Shown: one piece after another, positions 19,023 to 28,078 of the stretch
Layout of the letters: each line of letters begins with the position of its first letter
How positions within the stretch are numbered: the first letter of the stretch is position 1
NCBI RefSeq assembly: GCF_013387485.1
Contig: NZ_JABBXB010000001.1
Coordinates: 640,001 to 704,000, forward strand
Direction of reading: 5' to 3'
From: Stenotrophomonas sp. SAM-B
GTDB lineage: Bacteria; Pseudomonadota; Gammaproteobacteria; Xanthomonadales; Xanthomonadaceae
DNA length: 64,000 nt
The notes under the pieces: generated by a model
Databases searched by the model: none
Told to the model about the DNA's origin: nothing
Seen by the model: only the letters and a program-made list of their open reading frames with translations
Program-made: the position numbers and the translations under genes

Positions 19023-20303
19023 TCAGCGCGAGTATGCGCGCGGTTCGCTCGACGCCGGCGCCTGGTAGCGGTCGCGCAGCTCGGTCTGGCGCGACCGCAT
19101 CGGCATCGCGCGACCGCCCAGCCAGACCTGCTCGGCGTAATGCCCGACATCCAGCGGATCGCCTTCCCACAGCACCAGATCGGCCAGCTTGCCCGGCTCG
19201 ATGGTGCCAAGCCGGTCGCCGACGCCCAGCGCCTGGGCCGGCACCCGGGTCAGGCCCGCCAGGCCATCATCCCAGGGCAACCCGTTGGCGACGGCATTGC
19301 CGGCCAGCTGGCGCATCTTGCGCGCGTTGTGCGAGGCATCGTCGCGCTGGGCGAAGCTGACCGGCACGCCGGCCGCCTTCAGTCGCGCGGCGTTCTGCAG
19401 GGTCGCACCGAGCTGGTCGAAGCTGCTCGGCAGGTTGCCCAGCCCATCCACGAACACCGGCACGCCGGCCTGGGCCAGCTGTGGGGCCAGGCGCCAGGCC
19501 TCCGCACCGCCGGCGATGGCAATCCTGACCTTCTCACGCGCCGCCCAGCGCAGCAGCTGGCGGATATCGGCCGCGCGGTCGACCTGCACCACGATCCGGC
19601 CCTGGCCGGCGAGGTAGCGCCCCAGCGTGGCGCGCCCGGCAGGTGTCAGCAGCGCATGCGGAGAGTCCGCCGGCACGCGCCCGCTCGCCTCGCTGACCAT
19701 CTGTTCCAGCAGCATCCACTGCGCGGCGCGCGAGGTGCCGGTGAGCTCCGCGCCGGACGCGCCGAGACGGATGAACAACGCCTGCGGGCCGACCGGATCG
19801 GCGCTGCCGTCCAGCCGCATCACGCCCCCTTGGCCGGCGATGAAACCACCGCCCGTGTTGGCCCCGAGCAGGGTGAAGCCGATGCCATCCAGCCGCGCGA
19901 CCGGGATCAGCACCGAGTCCGGATTGAAGGCCAGGGTGACGTCGAACTCCGGGCGCAGCGGCTGGTCTTCCAGCTTGAGCGTGCTGTCCACCGTGGCCGA
20001 TTCCCCGGAGACTTCTTCGATGCCGATGTCGGTGATGCCGCCGAACAGCGCCGGGGTCAGCGGCTTGCCCGCGGCGTCGACCACGGCCACACCGGCCGGT
20101 GCCGACAGGCCCGGGCCGACCGCGCGGATCACGCCGCCCTGGATCAGCACATCGCTGTGTTCCAGGCTGCCGCGTGCGGCGGCGGTGTGTACGGTGGCAT
20201 TGCGGATCAGCAGGTCCTGCGCGAACAACGCCGGTGCCACGCACGCACCGGCGATCAACAGCAGGGCCCGCGGAAGCAGGCGCATCGAGACGCGGCGGCT
20301 CAT
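19023..20303 (-). CDS. Secreted amidohydrolase-like protein without HxH metal motif
   Basis: The 426-residue protein has a signal peptide (about 1-28, ending PALFA) and the amidohydrolase beta-sandwich start (LLIRNATVHT, DVLIQGGVIRAVG). Where active relatives have the zinc motif HxH after TPG, this one reads LTPALFGGITDIG (about residues 83-94), so that motif is gone. The barrel end (GTIEPGKLADLVLWEGDPLD) is kept. Its start overlaps the stop of the intact paralogue upstream (ATGA) with a good AGGAGG site, so the two are translated together. It may be a regulatory or structural partner rather than an enzyme. Confidence 0.85.
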   Translation of the reverse strand: MSRRVSMRLLPRALLLIAGACVAPALFAQDLLIRNATVHTAAARGSLEHSDVLIQGGVIRAVGPGLSAPAGVAVVDAAGKPLTPALFGGITDIGIEEVSGESATVDSTLKLEDQPLRPEFDVTLAFNPDSVLIPVARLDGIGFTLLGANTGGGFIAGQGGVMRLDGSADPVGPQALFIRLGASGAELTGTSRAAQWMLLEQMVSEASGRVPADSPHALLTPAGRATLGRYLAGQGRIVVQVDRAADIRQLLRWAAREKVRIAIAGGAEAWRLAPQLAQAGVPVFVDGLGNLPSSFDQLGATLQNAARLKAAGVPVSFAQRDDASHNARKMRQLAGNAVANGLPWDDGLAGLTRVPAQALGVGDRLGTIEPGKLADLVLWEGDPLDVGHYAEQVWLGGRAMPMRSRQTELRDRYQAPASSEPRAYSR

Positions 20304-21706
20304 GGGCGTGCCTCCTGGCCGAGCATGAAGTCCGACAGCGGCTGCCGCGTCACGTCCTCGCGGTCATAGACCTGGTGGCCATCGACGTAGACCTTCTCGG
20401 CCAGCGCATACGAACTGAAGGGGCTGCCGTTCCAGACCACCACGTCGCCCATCTTGCCCGCCTCCAGACTGCCGGTCTGCTTCTCCACGCCCAGCGAGCG
20501 CGCCGCGTTGGAGGTCAGCCACATCATGGCGCGCTCCGGGGCGATCTCGATCCCGGCGCGGCGTGCGTTGGCGATCACCTTGGCGGCTTCCTGGTTCAAG
20601 CGCTGGATGCCTTCAGGCGAATCCGAGTGCACGATCGCGCAGCTGTTGGCCGGGCGGTCGACCAGGGCGATGTTCTCCTGGATGCCATCGAAAGCCTCCA
20701 TCTTGAAGCCCCACCAGTCGGCCCACAGCGCCCCGCACACGCCTTCCTCGGCGAGACGGTCGGCCAGCTTGTAGGCCTCCACCGCGTGGTGGAAGGCGGC
20801 GATCTTGAAGCCGAATTCCCTGGACAGATCCAGCATCGTGGCCATTTCATCGGCGCGGTAGCAGTGGATGTGCACGCGGATGTCGCCCTGGATCGCGCCG
20901 GCCAGCGTGTCCAGCTTCAGATCGCGCTTGCCGCCGCTGTCGCCGGCGCTGTCGCCCTTGTCATCGCCACTGAACCAGCGCTTCTTCTTCGGCTGCTTCG
21001 GGGTGTTCTTGGCGATGTACTCGCTGGCATCGATGAAGGCCGCGCGGTAGCCGGCGACATTGCCCATGCGCGTGCCCGGCGCGGTGCCCTTGCCGCCGTA
21101 GACGCGCTTGGGATTCTCGCCGCAGGCCATCTTCAGGCCCCACGGCGCGCCGGGGAACTTCATCTCCTGGTAGGTGGTGGCGGGCACGTTCTTCAAGGTC
21201 ACGCCGCGGCCGCCGACCAGGTTGGCCGAGCCGGGCAGCACCTGCATCGAGGTCACCCCACCGGCCAGTGCCGCAGCGAACCCCGGGTCCTGCGGCCACA
21301 CCGAGTGTTCGGCCCAGACGTTGGCGGTGACCGGCGCGGTCATCTCGTTGCCGTCGCTGTGCGCGCTCACCCCCGGGCTGGGATACACGCCCAGGTGCGA
21401 GTGCACATCGATGATGCCGGGGGTGACCCACTTGCCCTGGCCATCGACGCGGACCGCATCGGCCGGCGCACTCAGGCCGGTGCCCACGGCCGCGATGCGG
21501 CCGTCCTGCAGCAGGACATCGGCGTTGTCCATGCGCACGCCGGTGCCGGTGAGCACCGTGGCATTGCGGATCAACACCGGGGCCGAAACGATCGGCGCGT
21601 ACGTACTGGGATAGGGATCCTGGACGAAACGGGAGGCCGCAGGCGCCGGCCCGGACACGATCGACATCAACGCCAGGCCAACGCCGACGCTCAACAACTT
21701 CTGCAT
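20300..21706 (-). CDS. Secreted metal-dependent amidohydrolase
   Basis: The 468-residue protein has a signal peptide (about 1-24) and an intact amidohydrolase site. HSH lies at residues 102-104 (PGIIDVHSHLG), with later ligands likely in VHIHCYRADE and FHHAVEAYK, and an aspartate region in IVHSDSPEG. The C-terminal segment SLEAGKMGDVVVWNGSPF is typical of the imidazolonepropionase/dipeptidase-like group. The likely reaction is periplasmic hydrolysis of an amide or peptide-like bond. The start at 21706 is set by a GGGGAGA site; longer upstream reading gives no family residues. Confidence 0.88.
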   Translation of the reverse strand: MQKLLSVGVGLALMSIVSGPAPAASRFVQDPYPSTYAPIVSAPVLIRNATVLTGTGVRMDNADVLLQDGRIAAVGTGLSAPADAVRVDGQGKWVTPGIIDVHSHLGVYPSPGVSAHSDGNEMTAPVTANVWAEHSVWPQDPGFAAALAGGVTSMQVLPGSANLVGGRGVTLKNVPATTYQEMKFPGAPWGLKMACGENPKRVYGGKGTAPGTRMGNVAGYRAAFIDASEYIAKNTPKQPKKKRWFSGDDKGDSAGDSGGKRDLKLDTLAGAIQGDIRVHIHCYRADEMATMLDLSREFGFKIAAFHHAVEAYKLADRLAEEGVCGALWADWWGFKMEAFDGIQENIALVDRPANSCAIVHSDSPEGIQRLNQEAAKVIANARRAGIEIAPERAMMWLTSNAARSLGVEKQTGSLEAGKMGDVVVWNGSPFSSYALAEKVYVDGHQVYDREDVTRQPLSDFMLGQEARP

Positions 21707-21960
21707 GGTTCTCCCCGATGCGGCATGGACACAATTCCTTGACGCTAGCCGGGAGAGGGCCGGGTTGCCAAGTGACCTTTTGCATAGTCTTAGCAAATGA
21801 GGCCTAGCATTGTTATGAGAAACGATTGTGAACTTTTCATGAATTTTTCGGGTAGGCTCGAAGGGGCGGCGGGGACCGATGCCCACCCGCCGCAAGAGAG
21901 TCGCTGTGCATCCAGTTCCAGATTCCAACACTCGAACCAGATCAAGGAAGTTCTCAGTAC
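21707..21960. promoter_or_regulatory. AT-rich divergent promoter region
   Basis: This 254-bp gap between the amidohydrolase operon (minus) and the autotransporter (plus) is far more AT-rich than its surroundings, mainly at 21775-21850. That part contains TTTTGCATAG, GCATTGTTATGAG and CATGAATTTTTC. I could not place a convincing -35/-10 pair. It is the natural site for divergent promoters and may bind a nucleoid protein or regulator. Confidence 0.5.
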
Positions 21961-24900
21961 ATGACCCTGCATTCACTGTCCCGCGCGGCATTCCGTCGCC
22001 CTTCGCCGTCCCTGCTGGCCTCGGCCATCACCGGCACCCTGCTTGCCGCCATCGCCGTTCCGGCGCTGGCCACTCCTACCAGCGATGCCCTGCAGCGTTA
22101 CCAGCAGCAGCGCGCCGAACAGTCCGCCGCTTTTGGCCGTGATCTGCAGACTGCCTCGCTGGCGGCGGCGTTTGCCGCGCCGACCGCCTCCATTGGCCAG
22201 ACCGGTTACCTCACCAGCCCGCGCGTCAGCGCCGGTCCCGATGGCCCGATCATGGGCGAGCCGGGCGACCTGGAGAGCTGGCGCAGTGACGAGTTCGCTG
22301 GTGACTGGGGTCTGGCGGCGATCAATGCCGACTACGCCTATGCCCGCGGCCTGACCGGCCAGGGAATCCGCCTCGGCGTGTTCGATTCCGGTACCGGGCT
22401 GGACCACCCTGAATTTGCCGGCAAGGATCACCGGAGCATCCGCATCGCCGATCTACTGCCCGATGGCACCCGATGCACGAACACCACGGCCATCGACGGC
22501 GCAGGCGCCTGCTTTGCCAGCGACGGCGACGAGGTCCAGATCACCTACGTCGGGTTCAACGACAACGTTCCCGAGAACATCCGCGACGTCATCCGCAATG
22601 GCCCGTACGTACAGCCCGGCATTTCCTATGGCACCCACGGCACGCACGTGGGCGGGACCATGGTGGCCAACCGCGATGGCAATGGCATGCACGGCGTTGC
22701 GTTCGGTGCGGATCTGACCGCGGCCAAGCTGTTCTTCAACTCGGCCAGCGAGTGGCAGCGGACGGCCACGGGCTATTCCGTGGTCTCGCTGGCGGGCGTC
22801 GGACCGGATTCGACGGCCTTCGCCGACATGTATGACCAGATGAACGCCCAGGGTGTCCGCGCCGTCAATCACAGTTGGGGCCTGGCTACCGAGCCGGGCG
22901 CCGCCCTGATCGATCTGTACTACGGTGATGAGGAAACCCTGGAGTACCTGAGTACCTTCGCGGACGGCTCGCGCGCCAACGGCATGATCCAGGTGTGGGC
23001 GGCGGGCAACAGCGGCCCGAACGCCAGTCCCCAGGCCAGCCCGATTGCCGGTCTGTACGCCACGCTGCCGCGCGCGTTCGCCGATATCGAGCAGTACTGG
23101 GTGAGCGTGGTCAATGTCGACCAGAATGCGTTGCTCAGCAACCGCTCCAACAAGTGTGGGCTCAGTGCCAACTGGTGCCTGGCGGCCCCGGGTACCAATA
23201 TCGCCTCCACCGTCTACGGTGATGATTCCCAGATCAACGCCGAGCTACTCGTTGATGCGGACGGCAACCTGTTGCTGGACGTCATTTCCCGGGTCCCGAC
23301 GTACGCCTACGGCCTCAACAGTGGTACCTCGATGGCGGCGCCGCATGTGACCGGCGCGCTGGGCCTGCTGTTCGAGCGCTTCCCGTACCTGACCAACGCC
23401 CAGGTGCGCGACGTCATGCTGACCACGGCGCGTGATCTCGGTGCGCCGGGCATCGATGAGATCTACGGCTGGGGCCTGCTCGACCTGCGCAAGGCCATCG
23501 AAGGCTACGGTCTGCTGCGCGTGGACACCGACGTGGTCATGAACCAGAAGGCCGGCGGCCTGAAGGTGTGGGAGGGCGATGCGTGGGACGACTGGACCAA
23601 TGACATCGGCGGCCCGGGCAAGCTGACCAAGTCGGGTATCGGCTGGCTGCGCCTGAGCGGTGACAACAGCTTCAACGGCGCCATCGTGCGCGAGGGTGTG
23701 CTGGAGCTGGACGGCGCCAACGCACTGACCTCGTCGGTCGACGTGCAGGGCGGCCAGTTCCTGCTCAACGGCAGCCTGGTGTCCACCACGCTCAACAGCC
23801 TGGGTGGCAGCAGCCTGATCACCACCACCGGCGTGCTCGAAGGTTCGGCACTCAACGTGACCGGCGGTTCGGTCACCTTCAACGGTCTGCAGCAGGATGC
23901 TGACACGACCGTCGGCAGCGGCGGCAGCTTCGTGCTCAATGGCCGGCTGGTCGACAGCACGCTGACCTCGGCCGGCACCACCGGCGTCAATGCCGGTGCA
24001 CTGCTGGACGGGTCTGACCTGTTCGTCACCGGCGGCACGGTGTCGTTCAACGGTGTGCAGCAGGGCGGCTCGACAGTGGTCGGCGCCAAGGGCACGCTGA
24101 AGGGCGTGGGTACGCTGGGCAGCACCCGCGTCGAGGGCATCATCGCGCCGGGCAACTCGATCGGCACGCTGACCATCAACGGCGATTACGTGCAGACCGC
24201 CAGCGGCATCTACCAGGCCGAGCTGGCCCCGGGCAGCCGCAGCGATCTGCTGCGCGTCACCGGTACGGCCACGCTGGATGGCACCCTGAAGGCACTGCCG
24301 GAAGCCGGCGTGTACTACCTTGGTGAGCAGTTCAACTTCCTGCAGGCTGCCGGTGGCGTCAACGGCCAGTTCGCCACCACCGACTTCTCGGCCTTCTCGC
24401 CGTTCCTGAAGTTCAGCCTGGGCTACAGCGCCAATGGCGTGCGCATCGACGTCGCCCGCGGCAACGCGCTGGCCAGCGCCGCGGTCACGCCGAACCAGAT
24501 CGCCGTGGCCACCAGCGCCGATGGCCTGGCCATCAACCAGGGCCTGCCCAAGCCGCTGACCCAGCTGTTCCCGGCCCAGGTCGGTGCGGCACTGGACGCG
24601 CTGAGTGGTGAAATCCATGCCGCCACGCCGATGGCGCTGGTGGAAAGCAGCCGTTACCTGCGTGATGCGGCGCTGAGCCGTGCCGTGGGCGTGCGTTCGC
24701 CGGGGGCTGCTGATGAGGCGGCCGGTAGCGGCGCGTGGGTGCAGGCGATCGGTGGCAGCGGCAAGCTCGACGGCGATGCCAATGCCGCGCGCACCGATTC
24801 CAACAGCAACGGTCTGCTGGTCGGTGCCGATCATGTGTTCGGTGGCGGTTGGCAGGTCGGTGGGCTGGTCGGTACCGGCCGGACCGACATCAAGCAGGCG

Positions 24901-25557
24901 GCCGGTCGCGGCGCCCGTTCGGAGATCGACAACACCCACTTCGGTGCCTACGTGGGCAACCAGTGGGGGGCGTTCGGCCTGCGCGCCGGTCTGGGTTACT
25001 CCCGCCATGACGTGGACAGCAAGCGTCAGCTGACGTTCGCCGGCTACCAGGACGCGCTGTCGGCCAAGTACGACGCCACCACCCGCCAGGGCTTCATTGA
25101 AGGCGCGTACCGCTTCGGCGGTCGCGAAGGTGGCCTGGAGCCGTACCTGCAGTTCGCGCGCGTTGAAGTGGACGTGGACGGGATCACCGAACAGGGCGGC
25201 GCTGCTGCACTGAACGGTCAGGTCGCCGACACCCGCACCAACGTGGCGACCGCCGGCGTTCGGTTCGACAAGGGCCTGAAGACCTCGTGGCAGCAGGAAA
25301 GCTGGTTGCATGTCCGCGGTGGCGTCGGCTACCGCCGTGCCTCGGGCGACCGCAGTCAGGTCGCCGATCTGGCCTGGACCGGGGGCAGCAGCTTCGCGGT
25401 CAGCGGTGCGGCGATCGCCGACAACGCCGTGGTCGCCGAGCTGGGCCTGTCGGCCTGGTTGAGCCCGCGCAACCAGCTGGAGCTGGGCTACAACGGCACC
25501 TTCGGTGATGACGCCCGTGACCGCAGCGTCACCGCGCGCTGGTCCGTGCAGTTCTGA
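21961..25557 (+). CDS. S8 subtilisin-like serine protease autotransporter
   Basis: This 1198-residue type Va autotransporter has a long signal region (about 1-38). Its subtilase domain (about 115-520) has the triad Asp142 (VFDSGTG), His226 (GTHGTHVGG) and Ser457 (NSGTSMAAPH). A Gly/Thr/Ser-rich beta-helical stalk with degenerate repeats (about 540-790) follows, then a C-terminal 12-strand autotransporter barrel (about 915-1198) ending in aromatic Phe (ARWSVQF). The protease would be displayed on or released from the cell surface. Relatives in Stenotrophomonas and Xanthomonas are secreted virulence or nutrition proteases. A strong terminator follows. Confidence 0.95.
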   Translation: MTLHSLSRAAFRRPSPSLLASAITGTLLAAIAVPALATPTSDALQRYQQQRAEQSAAFGRDLQTASLAAAFAAPTASIGQTGYLTSPRVSAGPDGPIMGEPGDLESWRSDEFAGDWGLAAINADYAYARGLTGQGIRLGVFDSGTGLDHPEFAGKDHRSIRIADLLPDGTRCTNTTAIDGAGACFASDGDEVQITYVGFNDNVPENIRDVIRNGPYVQPGISYGTHGTHVGGTMVANRDGNGMHGVAFGADLTAAKLFFNSASEWQRTATGYSVVSLAGVGPDSTAFADMYDQMNAQGVRAVNHSWGLATEPGAALIDLYYGDEETLEYLSTFADGSRANGMIQVWAAGNSGPNASPQASPIAGLYATLPRAFADIEQYWVSVVNVDQNALLSNRSNKCGLSANWCLAAPGTNIASTVYGDDSQINAELLVDADGNLLLDVISRVPTYAYGLNSGTSMAAPHVTGALGLLFERFPYLTNAQVRDVMLTTARDLGAPGIDEIYGWGLLDLRKAIEGYGLLRVDTDVVMNQKAGGLKVWEGDAWDDWTNDIGGPGKLTKSGIGWLRLSGDNSFNGAIVREGVLELDGANALTSSVDVQGGQFLLNGSLVSTTLNSLGGSSLITTTGVLEGSALNVTGGSVTFNGLQQDADTTVGSGGSFVLNGRLVDSTLTSAGTTGVNAGALLDGSDLFVTGGTVSFNGVQQGGSTVVGAKGTLKGVGTLGSTRVEGIIAPGNSIGTLTINGDYVQTASGIYQAELAPGSRSDLLRVTGTATLDGTLKALPEAGVYYLGEQFNFLQAAGGVNGQFATTDFSAFSPFLKFSLGYSANGVRIDVARGNALASAAVTPNQIAVATSADGLAINQGLPKPLTQLFPAQVGAALDALSGEIHAATPMALVESSRYLRDAALSRAVGVRSPGAADEAAGSGAWVQAIGGSGKLDGDANAARTDSNSNGLLVGADHVFGGGWQVGGLVGTGRTDIKQAAGRGARSEIDNTHFGAYVGNQWGAFGLRAGLGYSRHDVDSKRQLTFAGYQDALSAKYDATTRQGFIEGAYRFGGREGGLEPYLQFARVEVDVDGITEQGGAAALNGQVADTRTNVATAGVRFDKGLKTSWQQESWLHVRGGVGYRRASGDRSQVADLAWTGGSSFAVSGAAIADNAVVAELGLSAWLSPRNQLELGYNGTFGDDARDRSVTARWSVQF

Positions 25558-25580
25558 TCCAGCGGTACCGGTAAACCGAA

Positions 25581-25605
25581 AAAGGCGGCCACTGGCCGCC
25601 TTTTT
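25581..25605 (+). terminator. Rho-independent terminator of the autotransporter
   Basis: GGCGGCC (25584-25590), 3-nt loop ACT and GGCCGCC (25594-25600) are followed by TTTTT. An A-run precedes the stem. The site is 27 bp after the autotransporter stop. Confidence 0.9.
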
Positions 25606-25666
25606 CTTGCGTATTCGTTGATCTCGCTCAAAATTGCAGCATCAGCACGACCGCAGGCAATCCCCC

Positions 25667-26443
25667 ATGAAAACCAAACAGGACATCGTAGAAAACTGGC
25701 TGCCGCGTTACACCGGCGTCCCCTTGGAGCAGTTCGGCCAGCACATCCTGCTGACCAATTTCGGTGGCTACCTGCAGACGTTTTCCCAGCTCACCGGGGC
25801 GCCCATCCAGGGCGCGGACCGGCCGATGGCCAGCGTCACCAGCGATGACATCACCCTGATCAACTTCGGCATGGGCAGCCCGAACGCGGCGATCATCATG
25901 GACCTGCTGTCGGCGGTAATGCCCAAGGCGGTGCTGTTCCTGGGCAAGTGCGGGGGGCTCAAGCGCAAGAACCAGCTGGGCGACCTGATCCTGCCGATCG
26001 CCGCGATCCGCGGCGAGGGCACCTCCAGCGACTACCTGCCGCCGGAAGTCCCGGCCCTGCCGGCCTTTGCCCTGCAGCGGGCGGTCTCGACCATGGTCCG
26101 CGACCTCGGCCATGACTACTGGACCGGCACCGTCTACACCACCAACCGCCGGGTCTGGGAGCACGACGAGGCGTTCAAGGAAAAGCTCCGGGTGATGCGC
26201 TGCATGGCCATCGACATGGAGACGGCGACCCTGTTCGCGGCCGGTTTCGCGAACCATATCCCGATCGGGGCCTTGCTGTTGGTGTCCGACCAGCCGATGA
26301 TTCCCGACGGCGTGAAGACCGAGGTCTCCGATGCCAAGGTCAGCTCCCAGTTCGTCGAGAACCATATCCAGATTGGTATCGAGGCGCTTAAGCTGATACG
26401 GCGCAACGGCAAGTCGGTCCGCCACCTGCGTTTTGACGAGTAA
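25667..26443 (+). CDS. amn: AMP nucleosidase (short form)
   Basis: The enzyme splits AMP into adenine and ribose-5-phosphate in the cytosol. The 258-residue product has the nucleoside-phosphorylase-like fold, with LFLGKCGGLKRKNQLGD (phosphate/ribose loop) and AIDMETATLFAAGF (the Met-Glu ribose-binding motif). It lacks the extra N-terminal domain of the 480-residue E. coli Amn and matches the shorter bacterial form. The start at 25667 (MKTKQDIVENWLPRYTG) fits the family. The DUF924 gene follows 52 bp later. Confidence 0.87.
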   Translation: MKTKQDIVENWLPRYTGVPLEQFGQHILLTNFGGYLQTFSQLTGAPIQGADRPMASVTSDDITLINFGMGSPNAAIIMDLLSAVMPKAVLFLGKCGGLKRKNQLGDLILPIAAIRGEGTSSDYLPPEVPALPAFALQRAVSTMVRDLGHDYWTGTVYTTNRRVWEHDEAFKEKLRVMRCMAIDMETATLFAAGFANHIPIGALLLVSDQPMIPDGVKTEVSDAKVSSQFVENHIQIGIEALKLIRRNGKSVRHLRFDE

Positions 26444-26495
26444 CGGCAATGGAACGGATGGACGTCTTGGGGCGTGCCATCCACAGGGGTAGTGA

Positions 26496-27035
26496 ATGGA
26501 CGTGGCGGCACAAGTAGTGGACTTCTGGCGCGACGCCGGACCGCAGCAGTGGTTCGCGCGCGATGACGCGTTCGATGCGCGGTTTCGCCAGCAGTTCCAG
26601 GAAGAGCATTTCGCCGCCGCCCGCCGCGCGCGCGAGCACTGGCTCGGCAGCGCCGATGGCGCGCTGGCGCTGATGATCCTGCTCGACCAGTTCCCGCGCA
26701 ACTGCTTCCGCGAGACGGCGCATTCCTACGCTACCGATGGCCTGGCGCGTCACTACGCCATGCGTGCGGTGGAGGAGGGCTTGGACCTGCAGCTGGTCCC
26801 CAAGCTGCGGGCTTTCATCTACCTGCCGTTCGAGCACTCCGAGGATCCGCAGGACCAGGAGCGCTCGGTGGCGATGTTCGATGCGCTGGGCGACAAGGAA
26901 TACCTGCAGTACGCAGAGCTGCACCGCGACATCATCCGGCGCTTCGGCCGCTTCCCGCACCGCAACGCGGTGCTGGGGCGGATGCCGACGCCGGAGGAGC
27001 TGGATTACCTGGCCGAAGGTGGGTTTGCGGGTTGA
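26496..27035 (+). CDS. DUF924 family protein
   Basis: This soluble helical protein has 179 residues and typical DUF924 segments: VVDFWRDAGPQQWFARDDAFDARF at the N-terminus (positions 5-28), LILLDQFPRNCFR-like MILLDQFPRNCFR in the middle, and IRRFGRFPHRNAVLGR near the end. The family is widespread with a TPR-like helical fold and no agreed function. It is followed by a shared terminator. Confidence 0.88.
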   Translation: MDVAAQVVDFWRDAGPQQWFARDDAFDARFRQQFQEEHFAAARRAREHWLGSADGALALMILLDQFPRNCFRETAHSYATDGLARHYAMRAVEEGLDLQLVPKLRAFIYLPFEHSEDPQDQERSVAMFDALGDKEYLQYAELHRDIIRRFGRFPHRNAVLGRMPTPEELDYLAEGGFAG

Positions 27036-27060
27036 ACGCCCCCCGCTGCCACCAATAAAA

Positions 27061-27087
27061 AAACGCCGGCAATGCCGGCGTTTTTCT
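27061..27087. terminator. Bidirectional terminator
   Basis: The stem AAACGCCGGC (27061-27070) and GCCGGCGTTT (27074-27083) is flanked by A-runs on the left and T-runs on the right. It therefore serves both the plus-strand DUF924 gene and the minus-strand glutaredoxin gene that ends at 27109. Confidence 0.9.
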
Positions 27088-27108
27088 TGTCCCGCAACGC
27101 GCCGAAGA

Positions 27109-28035
27109 TCAGTACTTCGGCACGCCGTTGTCCACCTCGTTCGACCAGGCATCGATGCCGCCGGTGATGTTGGAGACCTTGGTGAAGCCCAGGGCGCGGA
27201 ACTGCTCGGCGGCCTGCGCGCTGCGGCCGCCGTGGTGGCACAGGAAGGCCAGCGCGGTGTCCTTGGGCAGGGCTTCCAGACGGGCGCGGTTGTCGCCGTC
27301 GAAGGTTTCGAACGGGGCGTTGATCGCCGCGATCGCACGCTCGTCGGCCGGGCGCACGTCGACCACGGTGATGCTGCCGGCACGCAGCTGGTCGTCGGCG
27401 TCGCGCACGCTCAGTTCCTGCACGGCCTTCGGCGCGTTCGGGTTGTCGATCGCCAGGCCCTTGCCGCGGATGTCGTCGACCCAGTCGATGGTGATGCCTT
27501 CGGCGCGGCGCGCGCTGGCCAGGTCGAACTGCACGCGCAGGCCGTTGGACTCGGCGGCGATCGCGTTGTCGTCGTGCGGGGCGAGCTGGAAGTTCGGCTG
27601 GAAGCGCGCGTCGATGCCCAGCTGCAGCGAGGCACCCGGGGAATCGGCCAGCGCGCCACGCAGCATTTCCACGGCGGCCGGGGTAACGGTGATGCGCGGC
27701 GGGGTGCGGTCCGGCGCGGCCAGGCCGAGCACGCTGCTCAGTTCACCGTTGCCGGCCATCTGCAGGATGATGTCGCTGCCGCCGACCAGCTCGCCGTCGA
27801 TGTACAGCTGCGGGATGGTCGGCCACTCGCCGTAGGCCTTGATGCCTTCGCGGATTTCCGCGTCGGCCAGCACGTTGACGTGGTCGAACTCCACGCCGAG
27901 GTCCTGCAGGGCGCCGACGGCCTTGGCCGAGAAACCGCACTGCGGCATGCTCGGCTGACCCTTCATGAACAGCACGACGCGGTTGGCGTTGAGAATGGAT
28001 TCGATGCGCGAGCGCAGGGCGGGTTCAAGGGACAT
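27109..28035 (-). CDS. Grx4-type monothiol glutaredoxin fused to HesB-like and rhodanese domains
   Basis: The 308-residue protein has three parts. Residues 1-105 are a monothiol glutaredoxin with active site CGFS (Cys33), the type that carries and transfers [2Fe-2S] clusters. Residues about 110-200 resemble the iron-sulphur biogenesis (HesB/IscA-like) fold but lack its three conserved cysteines. Residues about 208-308 are a rhodanese domain with catalytic Cys266 in CHHGGRS, a sulphur carrier. The fusion suggests a role joining persulphide sulphur to iron-sulphur cluster handling; this is inference. ATG 28035 gives the Grx N-terminus. Confidence 0.92.
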   Translation of the reverse strand: MSLEPALRSRIESILNANRVVLFMKGQPSMPQCGFSAKAVGALQDLGVEFDHVNVLADAEIREGIKAYGEWPTIPQLYIDGELVGGSDIILQMAGNGELSSVLGLAAPDRTPPRITVTPAAVEMLRGALADSPGASLQLGIDARFQPNFQLAPHDDNAIAAESNGLRVQFDLASARRAEGITIDWVDDIRGKGLAIDNPNAPKAVQELSVRDADDQLRAGSITVVDVRPADERAIAAINAPFETFDGDNRARLEALPKDTALAFLCHHGGRSAQAAEQFRALGFTKVSNITGGIDAWSNEVDNGVPKY

Positions 28036-28078
28036 GGCGGTCGGGGTCCGGATATGCGAACCGCGTATTCTACGCGGC

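Noticed and set aside
23245-25311. A 688-codon minus-strand frame inside the autotransporter
   Set aside because: It is antisense to a well-supported protease and barrel. The Gly/Ala/Val bias mirrors the stalk codons.
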